Below, piece by piece: positions 34,980 through 46,229 of a stretch of DNA of 64,000 bases. Positions within the stretch are counted from its first letter, which is position 1. The number at the start of each line of letters is the position of its first letter. Where the stretch lies: positions 1,178,001 to 1,242,000 of the forward strand of contig JAPXFQ010002755.1 of NCBI GenBank assembly GCA_028564705.1, in the 5' to 3' direction. The DNA is from Apricaphanius iberus (Eukaryota > Chordata > Actinopteri > Cyprinodontiformes > Aphaniidae). A program made the translations under genes and the position numbers. The notes beneath the pieces are model-generated. The model saw only the letters and a program-made list of their open reading frames with translations, was not told where the DNA came from and did no database searches.

Positions 34980-35760
34980 ATGTAGATAGCACTAATACAC
35001 TCTCTTTTATACAGTTATTGGATAAAAAAGATAATTTGGGAGGTTAGTTGCACTTTAAGTACTGAGTAACATCTGATTTAATGAGTAATATCTGAGTTAA
35101 TGAGAACATTTGATTTGATTTTGTCTTTCTGATTTTATGATATAATCAGACAGACAAAAACAAACGCTACGGGCACGTTCTGGTATTTTCGCAAACAAAT
35201 AAAAAATTATGATAATAAAAAATAATAATTACAAAACAAGACAACTTTAAACAGAAGAAAAACTTTTCTAACTCAGTTTTTTAAATATAATACAAGTATT
35301 AAAGTTGGTAATGTAGACACACAAACATATATATATATATATATATATATAATAAGCTAAATAGTGCTTCCATTGACAGTTTATGGTGTCACCGTATATT
35401 CGCTTGACCTCAAAATGCAACAAGCTGAACAGACAGAAAATGACATTAGAAAACTAAACTTTTTTGTAGAAATAGGTGATATACTTCAATAAACTGTAGC
35501 TCTGTCTGTGTCTAGTGTATTTTGTTTAAAAAAATGTTTCCCCTTTATTCAGTGAACTTACAGTAGATGGACCATCTAGAAAGTCTAGAAAGTAAGAGTA
35601 ATGATACTTGATAATAATATTACTCAAGTATCTACTTTCTACTCTGAAAAGTAAATTTTTTCCAAAAAAATAATTGTAACTAATAAATAAATGTAAATTT
35701 TAAATGAATGTTACTCAGTTAAATGCAACTGAATAAATGCAATTAGTTACTATCCACCCA
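34980..35760. mobile_element. AT-rich repeat remnants (TTACTCAAGTA type), TA microsatellite
   Basis: Words such as ATATTACTCAAGTATCTACT and a TA run (35326-35351) resemble the non-autonomous repeat seen at 21.1-21.5 kb. Boundaries are not visible. Confidence 0.35.
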
Positions 35761-37690
35761 TGAAGACGACCTTCAGAATTTGACCTGCTTGTACTTCTAA
35801 CCTCAGCCCATTTAAACCCTTTTATAATCAGGTTGAGCATGCTGTTCATGGCAGAGTGCCCAAAAGAACCATGATGGCTCACTTGCAACAAATGGTAGTT
35901 AGGGAAGAAGATGCCTTTCCACAACTGTGTGTGACCATGCTGGTGACCAGCGTTATGGTACCAGGTAGTTTTGGTTTTGTATGGTTCTTGGCATTACTAA
36001 GACTGTTATTTGTTAAATGAATAAATTGTTCATTTGTCAATAGGTCTTTTTTCTTCAAACTTCACTCATCATATAGTAAGAGACACAAAGAGTCAATAGC
36101 AGAATAACTCAAGTGATTCTGTGCAAATGAGGCACAATTTTAAAGGAAAATACTCAAGCTTTGAAGAATTTATTGTCAATTTGAATCATTACAACACAAA
36201 AAGTGACCAAATACTAACTATTTAGACTGTTATGCTAAGATTATTTTAAAAAAACAATATTGCCTGTGCTTCACAGAAACAAAGAAAAATGCCTTACACA
36301 GACATGCACACAAACACACACACATGCACGCACATTAGCTTTTATCCTGCAAACGACGAGGCCGGCCAAAGTCATCTGGAAGCTTCCACATGCCAATGAA
36401 TAAATAAAGTCGTAATTAGGAAAGAAAACAGCGCCACCTGTTGGTGTCCCACCCCTGTGAACTCAGACTATTATAGCGAGCTGCGGGACACACCTGAGCC
36501 TGCAAAGGCTCTGTGTGAAGAGCTGGCACACACCAGCGCTGCGGGTAAATGTGGCGAGGTGTTTCATCTGGGCCACCCATGTAACCATGTGTGTTGCAGC
36601 GCCTTCATTTGAAACGAGGCTTACGGAGCATGTGTGTTGCTATTGTGAAGAAGTGTGCACGTGTCCAGTGTGTGTACGCGTAGAGGTCCTACTGTGCATC
36701 CTGGGGCCCACCTGGCACTGCTGGGCGGATTCTGGAGCCTGAGCAGCTGGCCTGGGGGCTTTTCATGGTGTTCGGCGCGAGGGAGGTTTGAGTGAGTGCG
36801 TGTATGTGTGTGTGGAGAGAGTCTTCCATGGCCTACGTCCCACCAGAACCGGGCAGTAGGAGGCAGATGGACAGGCCACAGATGCTGCCAGAGGGCTACA
36901 GGGGCCACAAGGCTCAGGGAGAGAGCAAAGTATGCTCAGTCAACAAAACTGACTAACTTTATGATTATCAGTATACAGTAATAAAATAGTTAAGCAAGTT
37001 GACCGTTTAAAACTTGGTATTAACTATTTGAATTAGTTCAAAAACGTGGCACATTTTAAGATGCTGTCCTCCTGTGAGTGCTTCACAAAGTTACACCCAG
37101 TACATTTCTCTATGTTTTGTAACATTTCAACACATCTTTCAGTGTGGTTAATATGATTGAATGTGATGAACCAGCTCAGAGTTGCACATAATATTCCCTG
37201 GAAAGAATGAAAATATACATGGTTTACCTTTTTTTATTTTTTACAAATAAAAATAAATAAAAATCTGGAAAAAAAAAAGATTATGTGTGAGTCACAAGCA
37301 ATGCTTTAAGTGGACAATGAGTGTGGGTACTCTTTGTCATCGAGGTCGGAACATAAAATAGAGAGATTCCTGAATGTAAATCTAGCACAGTAAGATGAGC
37401 TCTGTATGCATCACAATGCGAATAAAAAGGGAAGGAGCGCATGTCAATCCTCCTTATAATAAAATTGAGTTATATGTTGACAATGTACATAAAATCATTT
37501 CAAATGAGTGTACAATTACAAAATATCCCTTGCTTTATTAATACAAAAACAGGCAAGTAACAGCAGTGTAACAGAATATTGTACATTTTCTTCAAGTAGA
37601 AAAACAAAGTGCTACAGAATATATGTATAATTCAATAAAATGTGCACAAGATCAAACGAATGTTAAAATATACATACAATAAGTAATACA
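35761..37690. other. Spacer, no gene recognised
   Basis: Includes a CA-rich patch (36305-36335) and a GC-richer region (36360-36930) with long frames on both strands but no domain, exon or repeat that I can name. The segment AATGAATAAATAAAGTCGTAATTAGG (36395-36420 region) sits in non-repetitive DNA and could be regulatory. Confidence 0.4.
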
Positions 37691-37699
37691 AATAAAAAA

Positions 37700-38260
37700 A
37701 CTAGAGCTGTCAAACAAAACATTTTTATCCAATTAATCACAGAGTAGCTGTGATTAATCTCAATTGGTTAATATACCTAAAGATGATAGAAAAAGTAAAC
37801 ATTTTGGTGCAAATAATAGACAAAACAGATGTCATTGCTTTAAAAAAAATGTCAAGGATATATAGAAGAGATCCATTAAACTTTTGTTTTGAATTCCACC
37901 ATACAATTTATACATCTTTTTAACCTATTCATCTGTTGGCCTGTTACTAAGGAAAACTAACTGGTTAATCTTTTTTCGGAATATAAAGAGGACTGTTTAT
38001 TAATAATTTTGGACAAACCTGAGGATCCTCCTCATGGGACTGTCCTACAACAAGAAAAGTCGTTTTCAGATAGACTTTCTGGAATATAAGCGGAAAATTC
38101 CATCTGGTCTTTAACCTTAGTTGTTTTTTCAAATACACCACATTTTTACCAGAAAACTGCCTTTCAAATGCTTTGACATGGCAAGAAATGTACCGGATGG
38201 ATCCTGATAACTGTCTGGGGGGGTTGTATCTGCAAATGACTTCAATGTCAATTCGTGCCG
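37700..38260. mobile_element. DNA-transposon remnant and dispersed repeat copy B
   Basis: CTAGAGCTGTCAAAC followed by CCAATTAATCACAGAG and GTGATTAATCTCAATTGG is a common fish element with ATTAATCG-type content. At 38062-38230 lies the second copy of the repeat described at 1031-1175 (AATTCCATCTGGTCTTTAAC; GGCAAGAAATGTACCGGATG). Confidence 0.6.
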
Positions 38261-38479
38261 AGTCAACCAATCAGGAGTCTGGTGATGCGGTGTCAGTGAT
38301 TCTGTGACTGATTTGGAGTTACAGCATCAGCATCAGTAAATAGTGATGAACACCATGGCTAATTATTACCCTGAGCTAAATGACACCAGCTGTTTTCTAT
38401 ACAGAGAGGGGAATAAAAATACATTTTATAAAAAGGTTCAACTGTTTAGACAGAAAAGCTCTTAATAGGTTTGTGGATC

Positions 38480-39390
38480 GTGGCTACAAAGGCGCTGCTC
38501 TCTGCGCCGAGAAGTGAGCCATGAAATGCTTACTCACCAGGATAGCCCCTCTGGAGGAGTTGTTGGCCGCAACACGACCCGGGTCTGGCAAAGGCTTCAC
38601 CATATGCTCCACTACATGCTTGGGCAATAAGCCTCAGGATCTCGTCACGGTGTATCTGTGCATTCCGAATGCCATCAATAAAATGCATCTGTGTTCTTCA
38701 TCCATAATGTACGCCTGCGAACAAACCATAACATCACCATGGGCCACTTGATCCACAACATTTGCATTAAAAAAAAAAAAAAACAGCGTAAACTGGGATT
38801 CATCTGTGAAGAGAACACGTCTCCAACGTGTCAGACGCCATCACATGTGAGGATTTGCCCACTCAAGTTGGTAACGACGATGAACTGGAGTCGGATTGAG
38901 ACCCCGATGAGGAGCATGCAGGTGAGCTTCCCTGAGGCAGTTTCTGTCAGTGTGTGCAGAAATGATTTGGTCATTCAAACTGATTTTTTCAGCAGCTGTC
39001 CGAGTGGCTGGTCTCAGACGATCTTGGAGGTGAGGTCCAAACGCACACTCCCTCAAAACTTGCAGCATCTGTGGCATTGTGCTGTGTGATACAACTGAAC
39101 ATTTCAGAGTAACCTTTTATTGTGGTCCGTCTAAGGCCCACCTGTGCAATAATCATGCTGTCTAATCAGCATCTTGATATGGCATATATGTGAGGTGGGA
39201 TGGATTATCTCAGCAAAGGAGAAGTGCTCACTATCACAGATTTAGACAGCTTTGTAAACAATGTTTGAGGGAAAATGTTATTTTGTGAATGTAGAAAATG
39301 TTTCAGATCTTTGAGTTCATCTCATAAAAAAATGGAAGCAAAAACAATTGTTGGGTTTTCATTTTTTGTTAAGTATAATTGAAAAAAGAT
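38480..39390 (-). mobile_element. Tc/mariner-superfamily (IS630-like) transposon remnant
   Basis: The minus strand contains RVLFTDESQFT at about 38790-38825. The TDES segment holds the first catalytic Asp of Tc/mariner-type DDE transposases; further blocks lie toward 38530. The + strand right side ends with TGTAGAAAATGTTTCAGATC and TTTTTGTTAAGTATAATTG, an end I know from dispersed fish copies. Several frameshifts and a poly-A run (38767-38781) break it. Confidence 0.7.
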
Positions 39391-39424
39391 GCAATTTTCA
39401 ACACCAGTTTATACACTCCAGCGC

Positions 39425-39890
39425 TTATTGTAATGAAATGTGAAACAGAGTCATACTTAGCTTATGAGTAGTTAATAATTGTCCCCAGCAACCTTCAAAC
39501 CACACAAGTTTATGGTTATTGTCCCCAGCACTTGCATCCACCCCCAGAGCCTTGCCACCAGGGAGCTTTTTAAAAACCTCAGTGATGTCAGCAACAGAGA
39601 TTGGAGAGCCCGACCCAAAGTCCCAAAGCCCTGTTTCCAGACTGGAAGGTGTGTCAGTGGGACTGAGGTGGCCGTGGAAGTTTCCCATCCACCAACCCAA
39701 GATGCTTTTCTCGAGGTAAGCACACAGACCCTCATAACACGTTTGGGGCTGCCAGGTCTGTCCTGCATACAACTCACCACCAGGTAGGGATCGGTAGGGG
39801 CCCCTCTCTTCACCCGAGTGTCAAAAGCATGCCACCACAGATCATATGAAACGACAACCAAGTCGATCATCTAGGTGCAGCCTAGGGTGT
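39425..39890 (-). mobile_element. LINE fragment at the endonuclease-reverse transcriptase junction
   Basis: The minus strand reads AFDTRVKRGAPTDPYLVVS, resembling the end of an apurinic endonuclease domain (DTRVKRGAE..DHHLVVS in relatives). It continues, in another frame, with ITEVFKKLPGGKALGVD, resembling the RT entry motif (GGKAPGVDEI). The two blocks are in the order expected of a non-LTR element. Frameshifts and a tandem GTCCCCAGCA repeat show decay. Confidence 0.75.
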
Positions 39891-39965
39891 CCTGGTGCCA
39901 AGTGCACATATGGAAACCCGTATGTTTGGACATGGTGTTGATTATGGACAAGCATGAGTAATTGG

Positions 39966-40068
39966 TCTTTTGTGTATGTAGAAAATCTTTCAGATCTTTG
40001 AATTCAGCTCATGAAATATGGGAGCAAAAACAAAGGTACTGTGTTTATACATTTTTTTGTGTATTTAC
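39966..40068 (+). repeat. Second copy of the transposon end seen at 39284-39385
   Basis: TGTAGAAAATCTTTCAGATC, then GGGAGCAAAAACAAAGG, repeats the end sequence at 39284-39385 in the same orientation, on the other side of the LINE fragment. Confidence 0.75.
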
Positions 40069-40329
40069 TAGTAAAACAAAAACTTGCATGCTTCTGCTTT
40101 GACTTTAAAATGACTGACTCATTTTCTATTTGTTACGTTAAGTTTCAATAAAATACATTTTTTGAGATTGTGCTGCAACTCTGCAAGAACCTCAAGGATA
40201 TTAATACCTGGTCATTACACGGCTTATTTCTGCTGACAAATTAAACTGAAGCACTACCACAGTATCTGTTTCTAAAGCCACGTACAATATGATGGTTATG
40301 CTTTAGACATCTGAACACAATGAGTTAAA

Positions 40330-40560
40330 AGGGCCATGTTGGTGTGTGGAACTGAACTCGTCGTTGGCGGTGTCAGAATCAGCCACCAACTCCAGCAGTC
40401 CGGAGAGCCACAGATGCTTCCCTGTTTGTGTGTTGACTCTCCGTAATTTGTTTGCTCTAATTTGTTTTGCCGTGCCAGGGGACTTCTGATTTTAATTTTG
40501 CTCTGTGTGTTTACCCCTCTTTGTGGATCGCTGATCTGTTAAGCGTAGAGAGAAAGGGAG
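40330..40560. promoter_or_regulatory. Candidate conserved non-coding block (about 40.4-40.5 kb)
   Basis: Non-repetitive sequence with TTGACTCTCCGTAATTTGTT and TCTAATTTGTTTTGCCGTGC (40431-40473), set among repeats. No open frame. Regulatory status is inferred from appearance only. Confidence 0.3.
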
Positions 40561-41660
40561 AGGGCGGGCTGTTCATAGAGCCCAAAAAAAAAAAAAAAGA
40601 GGAGCAGTGCAGATTGTTTTAAGCTCTGGCAACCCCGTCAGGCCCAAAGGCCTCGCTCGCAGCCTGCACCTGCTCCTTCCCCCGGGAGCTTGGTTCCTGA
40701 ACCGTGGCCCTCGTATCTTCTCCTCAGGCCCCCTATAACCCAGCCACCTCATCCCCTCCACATCTCTTCCTCAGTGCAAACTCTTTTTCTTTCAATATTC
40801 TGATCCTTTCATTTCTTCTTTCCTCTTCCCTCTGCGACTCCCAACAATCCCTCCATTCCCAGCGTTGGCTTTTTCACCCTTTTTCTTCACTCCACCACCT
40901 GCTCCTCTTCTTACCCCTCCCTTCACTTTTTGCTCCTGGTTACTCCCGCGTTTTCCCCCTCTGAACTTTGTGCCCACCCCCTACCAAGTCCTTTCTTTTC
41001 ACCTTGAGTGAATCTCTGCTGCTATTGGCTCACCCTCCAGCAGCTGGCAGATCCCCTTGGCACCTGAATGCTTGTAACTTGTTCGCCTGTTAGGTAACAC
41101 AATCAAACATAAAATAAAACCAGAAATATGAAAATAAGGTAGAAAAAAAAAGCAACATCTGGCTTACCAGCTTTACTCCCTCAGGAGTTGAGCAGTGGAT
41201 AAAAATCTGAACAAGATGCTTAAAATTGTCACAGCTAGGCTTTATTGAAATGTTCCAGTCGCCAAACTTTTCTCGACTGCGCAGCCACAGGTAGTTGGAC
41301 CAGTCAGTCAGACCTACATACAGCAGGATACACATAGTCACACAATATTTACATTACACTGAAATTAATGCTATGACAGCTCTCCAAAAACTAGACATCG
41401 ACTTTTAATATGGCTTGATTAAATCAGTCCAACTTTACCATTTATGGTGAATGGATCAGGGCACACAAGACCACTAGGACCTATTGGAAGGACATTACCT
41501 TAGTCTAAGAACCAAGCTCTGACCTAAAGCCTTTATGATACCTAACCCTCCTTGTTAAAAGCTATGGTGACATGAAATTCTGGTTTTACTTCTCAGTTGC
41601 TGAGATAGACTATTTTTGTCCCAGAACAGTGAAGATGAATAGAATTTTATAGTATTGTGG
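40561..41660. other. Spacer with C/T-rich tract, no gene recognised
   Basis: A poly-A run (40583-40598) is followed by a CT-rich stretch to about 41000 that generates long low-complexity frames. 41090-41341 has an 83-codon minus frame without recognisable features. Confidence 0.45.
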
Positions 41661-42060
41661 TAGGGCTGGGCGGGATACTGAAAATGTACAGATACACATT
41701 ATTTTGCCTATTGATTATTGTGCTGGAAAATTCGGTATGTAAAAAAAATGAAAAGATGTGTTTTAGTTTAGCGCTCCTGCCCCTTTGAGAAATCAGTTTC
41801 CTTGAGTCACATGACTACGCACAGTCATGTGACATCCAGAGGAGGGAAGCGCTGCTAAAGAAGCTGATGTGTAGCTATATTTAGCACGAGTTTAGACTCG
41901 TCTACTGACTTTTTTTTCCAGAAAAATGCAACTACCGACAAATAAAGTGACTTTTTATGGTATGCAGTAACTACAGAAAGAAAATAGACCCTAAAGCAAC
42001 AGATTCTGAAAAATACAGTCACATGTATGTTACTTTGAAAATTTGTTTTCAATGGCCTCA
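41661..42060. mobile_element. DNA-transposon remnant (TAGGGCTGGGCGG end) with palindromic M-box pair
   Basis: TAGGGCTGGGCGGGATAC at 41663 is the end motif of a widespread fish non-autonomous DNA transposon. Inside, GTCACATGACT (41806-41816) and its exact reverse complement (41823-41833) form an 11-bp inverted repeat around 6 nt. The opposite end is not visible. Confidence 0.4.
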
Positions 42061-42117
42061 GCTCAGTGGCTTGGGACCGCCCACAGGAATTCTGGATTGT
42101 TGTGGCCAGAACCAGAG

Positions 42118-42425
42118 TGGACTATGACCGAAGATCAGATGAGACAACCCGGTGACTTTAAGTATATTAGTAAGCAGAGGAAAAGAAACTAACAAGATAT
42201 ACTTCAGTAGCGGCGAGGGTAGAGCCCAGCGCGTAATCCCTGTCTGAGACCCAGGTGTGGGACATACAGAACACTTCTTGCCCGGTGTCGCTCGGGTATC
42301 CTGATATCATCCAGATATAGGCTCAGTTTGAGCCTGGTAATGGTCCTCACCACACTGGGGGTTGGTCTTGTTTGGCAATGCAGTGAATGCGTGGTAAAGT
42401 ACATCTAAGGTTAAATACCGGCATG
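42118..42425 (+). pseudogene. 28S rRNA pseudogene fragment (5' end of the large-subunit gene)
   Basis: About 308 bp follow the 5' end of eukaryotic 28S rRNA in collinear order: GACTATGACCGAAGATCAGA (42120-42139), TTTAAGTATATTAGTAAGCA (42157-42176), AGAGCCCAGCGCGTAATCCC (42221-42240), CCGGTGTCGCTCGG (42282-42295) and CATCTAAGGTTAAATACCGG (42402-42421). The true gene reads CTAAATACCGGCACGAGACC here; similarity stops at GCATG. Many substitutions and deletions show a dead copy outside an rDNA array. Confidence 0.88.
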
Positions 42426-42829
42426 GTTTGGTCTTAAATTACACTTTACTAAAATCAATAAACACAGACAGTGTAAGAGTTGTGTTTCAGTTAGCCAATC
42501 AGAGGACGGGATATTGCATATCATTAATCTTAATTAGCAAGCCTCCAAATTTTGTCTCTACCCCCGTCCACTGCCGTGTTAACCTGGAATACGCTGAAAG
42601 AGGATACTGGAAGGATTTTATTTATTTATTTTTCACAGAAACTAACTAAGACGGCATTCTTTCATACCAAAGAATATGGAAAAAATGAATCAAAACACCG
42701 GTAAATGAGACCTTGAATCCTTCCCATCATTAACTGGCCCATTTTAACACTTTAATTTTCTAATTTTTTCCAGTTTTTTACAGAAACCTGGAGCTGCAGA
42801 TCCACCTGCTTGGTTGCCAGACGCTCAGT
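42426..42829. other. Spacer, no gene recognised
   Basis: AT-rich sequence without a recognisable feature. Confidence 0.5.
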
Positions 42830-43610
42830 TGGTGCACTTTGCTAGCCAGGCGCTGGCTTAATTGGTGAGTCATTTGTTTTGGAGCAATCAACGTACGTGG
42901 GGTTTCAGTTTTCCTCTGCTCAATGAGCAGCCTGCTGCTTCTAGGAAGGATGCTAATGAGATATAATAAAAAAGAGAGATTGTGTGGCTGGGAAAAGAGA
43001 CTGATTTAGAGATTGCCTAAGACAAACTTGTCATGTCAGAGAGAGGTCTTTTCGTTTTCCAATTTTAGACCCAATACATGAACTGGATAAATCCGTTTTA
43101 GTTATTTGATGCTACAAGATGTGAACTAACAGCTTTACCCTGAGAAATCACTTATCGGTGATGACTTGTTCTAGAAAATTCAGAGCAGCAGGAGGTGTTT
43201 AAAAAAGCAAAAACAAAATAAGTCTTTTGTATGAAGTTTCACAAATAAAATTCCACTCATCTCATCTGTTAGGGGGGTTTAAATGTGTGGGCAACATGCC
43301 CTCTAATTTGACTGATTCACCTATTTTAACTCTAGACATGAGACTAATCTGTTGGAACGGCTGTAACAATGTGCATAATTATTTTATTGCAGTAGCATAA
43401 TTTTTTCGCAGAAAATTTCTGGATAATTCATAACTTCCTGTTTTCCTGGGCTGAACATACGAGCTGAAACAGTTAGCCAGCAGGCTGGAAGAGAACCCAT
43501 TTTCATGTCAGTGTTGGGGAACTGGGGCTAAGAGACGAACGTTGGGATCAGCAAGTCTCCATGACAGCTGTGTGACGGAGTCGGCATGCCAACAGTTTTG
43601 TGAGGCATGT
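42830..43610. promoter_or_regulatory. Candidate conserved non-coding sequence (about 42.8-43.6 kb)
   Basis: Two non-repetitive patches stand out. One is 42855-43000, with GGCTTAATTGGTGAGTCATT and GATGCTAATGAGATATAATA. The other is 43440-43610, GC-balanced with GACAGCTGTGTGACGG. Homeobox- and AP-1-like cores occur. No coding signal; inference only. Confidence 0.3.
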
Positions 43611-43659
43611 CAAGAAAAGAAAAAAAATCTTCTGTTCAACCATCACAAACATAAACATG

Positions 43660-44010
43660 GAATTTACTGAACTCCAGCAGTACTTCTGAAACGCACAAAA
43701 CAGTGTGTTTTCAGTCAGTCAAGACTATAACTAAGTCTTTCTTTTATTTTTAGTATGAATGCATGATATACATGTGGTATAGGTACAGTAGGGGAGCTAT
43801 GGTGCTGGGAGTCTGCACGTCTTGCTAAGGGCCTGAGAATCCTATCATAATGCACAGCAACATGAACTCTGAACTACCAGGACATTTTAAATCTCAATCT
43901 GTTGGACGCAAACACGAAATTAAAAATGAGTCATGAATTGGTCTTCACAGGATAACGATCCAAAGCATATGTACAAAATAACCACAGAATTGCTTTATCA
44001 GACCTATCTC
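43660..44010 (+). mobile_element. Tc1-like transposon fragment
   Basis: The + strand encodes SQDNDPKHMYKITTELL at about 43943-43993, the catalytic-block region of a Tc1 transposase. Upstream CAACATGAACTCTGAACTAC is also typical of fish copies. No ends are visible. Confidence 0.75.
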
Positions 44011-45245
44011 AGTATCGTGTCTTATAGAAAACCTCAAGAGCGCATTAAAGGAGGATTCAGGAACGAAGAGGAACGGCCAAAGATCCTTCTCTCTGTATGC
44101 TCCGACCTTATATTTCGCAGGAGAAGACTGAAGACAGTCCTCCTGGTTAATAGGGATTGTAAAAACACAGGGTTACTAATAATCATACTAGTTCTTTTTC
44201 ACTACTTTATATACTACTTATATTTTTTTACATTTCCTAATGTTGGAGTATCCCCTCACCAAAAAAAGCCTTTTAAGTTACAGTTGTATTTTAAAAATGT
44301 TGACGTGATATTGTAAAGTAATAAAAGATTAGATTTCTCTCTAGGGCTTTTTACACATCTTAACCAGTGGTCTCATCAAATGTATCTACATTTCAATTAG
44401 TTTTTATGTTGTGTAAGAATTTTTTTTACAAGCATCACGTTGCCATTTTGAGCTCTTTCAGCTCATTAGATGCTTTTGGTTCGGCCCACAAAGACCTTCT
44501 TTTATGAGCGCTCTCACTGAGGACATTCACGCAGGTTAACATTCAAAAACATACAGCCAACAAAAGCAACAACGCATTCTTCCTCACCTGAATAATCATT
44601 ACTAGGAGCTTTAGTTACATCCACCGTAGCATCTCTTTTTGGTCGTCACAGCAGACTTTTTCCTTTGAGTTAAGGTGAAAACTATTTTCCACGAGTGCAA
44701 AAACAACATCGCTGAGAGCAATAAGAAAAGAAATAACAAAAAATATATATATTTATAAACATAAAGTCATTAGATTAAAAAAATGAATGGCACCATTAAT
44801 AAATTATGCTAGAATAAATAATGTCACCACTTTTTTAAATATTCTGAGCACTAAGGCTGATTTGTTGCTATGCTCAGTTTCAGTTTGCAGTAATGCATGC
44901 ACCCACAGCCAACACCTACACACTGTATGACAAGTCACCAATGAATAGGAATTACAATGTCAGGAATGAAGGACAAATACTTTGTTTGTTGCAGTAAATG
45001 ACTGATCTCTCCCAGAGAAATCTGCTTGGCGTTACAGCAAAAGAAGCGCAAAGGGGTGCCTTATGCCTCCATCTAGTGGTCGGATATAGACAGTATTGCT
45101 CCGACACATTAAATGTGATAAAATTATTATTTAAAAAAATTCAAGCTTAAACATAAAGTGCATGTAAATAAGGAAATATGCAGAAAGATAAAGATGAGAA
45201 CTGGTGACTGAAACAGGCACAAATTCTTCCCTCTGCTATCACTCC
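44011..45245. other. Spacer downstream of faxc, no gene recognised
   Basis: AT-rich with scattered non-repetitive patches (for example 44460-44560). No gene or clear element. Confidence 0.5.
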
Positions 45246-45249
45246 AACA

Positions 45250-45909
45250 AACCTAGACATAGATTTGCGTCGGAAATGATGAAGTCATAGCCCCCACCCT
45301 CTCCCTTTTTAATAATTTGATTACAAAGCAGCATTACGGAAATGACACAAGGAGGTGTGATGGACATGGAGTGACACTCGCTGATGTCTGTTTACCATTC
45401 AGCACACGGATAGTAAACAGCAGCGACGCGGCAGCTGTTCCTTTTGAGCCACATGATCAATCTCCACCTGTTTGAATAGATTTATGCATTTTGACACGTG
45501 GCAGAGCGGTGATTAGTTGCATCATCTCATAGCAAGTGAAGTGCCACCTGTCATGTCTGCAACACTTTCTCTTCAGCGCTGCACTTTCTCATGGGATCAG
45601 GCGTTTAGTTTGTGTAACTTTCACGGCGACTTCTGTATCTGAGGATGAGACAAATAAGGCAAAGAGGAACTGCCGACTGGACAGTTCAGATGATACGGAA
45701 AGGGACGAACGGTACACTACGTGTTTGATTATGAGGTTTACTTTGTATCGTCTGCATATAAACACCCAGTCTGTAGGGAAGGTGTAACTTATACGTGGAG
45801 AAACTAGAATAGTTCCTCCAGATGTGCAAACCGTCACCTGGACAGGCTGCTCTAGCCAGATTTACCATGTGAAACCACACAGCTGCTTCCTGTGTCAACC
45901 AGTCACAAA
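45250..45909 (-). other. faxc 3' UTR region and candidate conserved block
   Basis: The sequence immediately downstream of the faxc stop on the minus strand is presumably 3' UTR. An ATTAAA-type signal occurs at 45313-45308 on the minus strand, about 600 bp after the stop, but its use is unknown. The 45250-45540 part (TTTAATAATTTGATTACAAA, ATAGATTTATGCATTTTGAC) is non-repetitive and looks conserved-like. Short open frames here show no family. Confidence 0.4.
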
Positions 45910-46229
45910 TCAAACCTCCAGGTCTGGGATTATCTCCTCCTTGAGCTGAATGTCGTTTTCAGAGCCGGTCCCCACGTCCGAGTCAAAAAGCGAGTGGTCC
46001 GACTCTGGGGAGGGTGTGTGTGTGTGTCTGGCTGACTGGCTGCTGCCGTCACTGTCCTCCAGAGTGTCAGTCCTGGAGAACAGGCCGAAGTCCAGCAGCC
46101 CCGCAGGGATGCTGCTGCTGCTGCTCTCGCTGTCTCCGTCGTAATACAGATCCTCCACCTCCACGAACCACTCGGGCCAGAACTTTCTTCGCATCCGCTC
46201 ACAGAACATGGCCAGGTTGATCAGCTCCC
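45910..46229 (-). CDS. faxc: faxc, last coding exon
   Basis: This exon encodes the C terminus of failed axon connections homolog. It starts after a CTTCTCAG acceptor (phase 1) with ELINLAMFCERMRRKFWPEW, which I recognise as near-identical to vertebrate FAXC. An acidic, Ser-rich tail follows, retaining LLDFGLFSRTDTLED and DHSLFDSDV blocks, and it ends at a TGA (45912-45910). The first part completes the GST-C-like helical domain; the tail is probably disordered. The final residues (KEEIIPDLEV) differ from the mammalian end as I remember it. The preceding intron is long (46230-52281) and repeat-filled. FAXC is the vertebrate relative of Drosophila fax, which acts with Abl in axon development; its biochemical activity is not established. 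Confidence 0.95.

Noticed and set aside
39472..39870. 132-codon minus frame as a novel gene
   Set aside because: It contains LINE endonuclease-end and RT-entry motifs in two frames, so it is a decayed retrotransposon.
42118..42425. Functional 28S rRNA gene
   Set aside because: Only about 308 bp, with many substitutions and deletions and no continuing rDNA.
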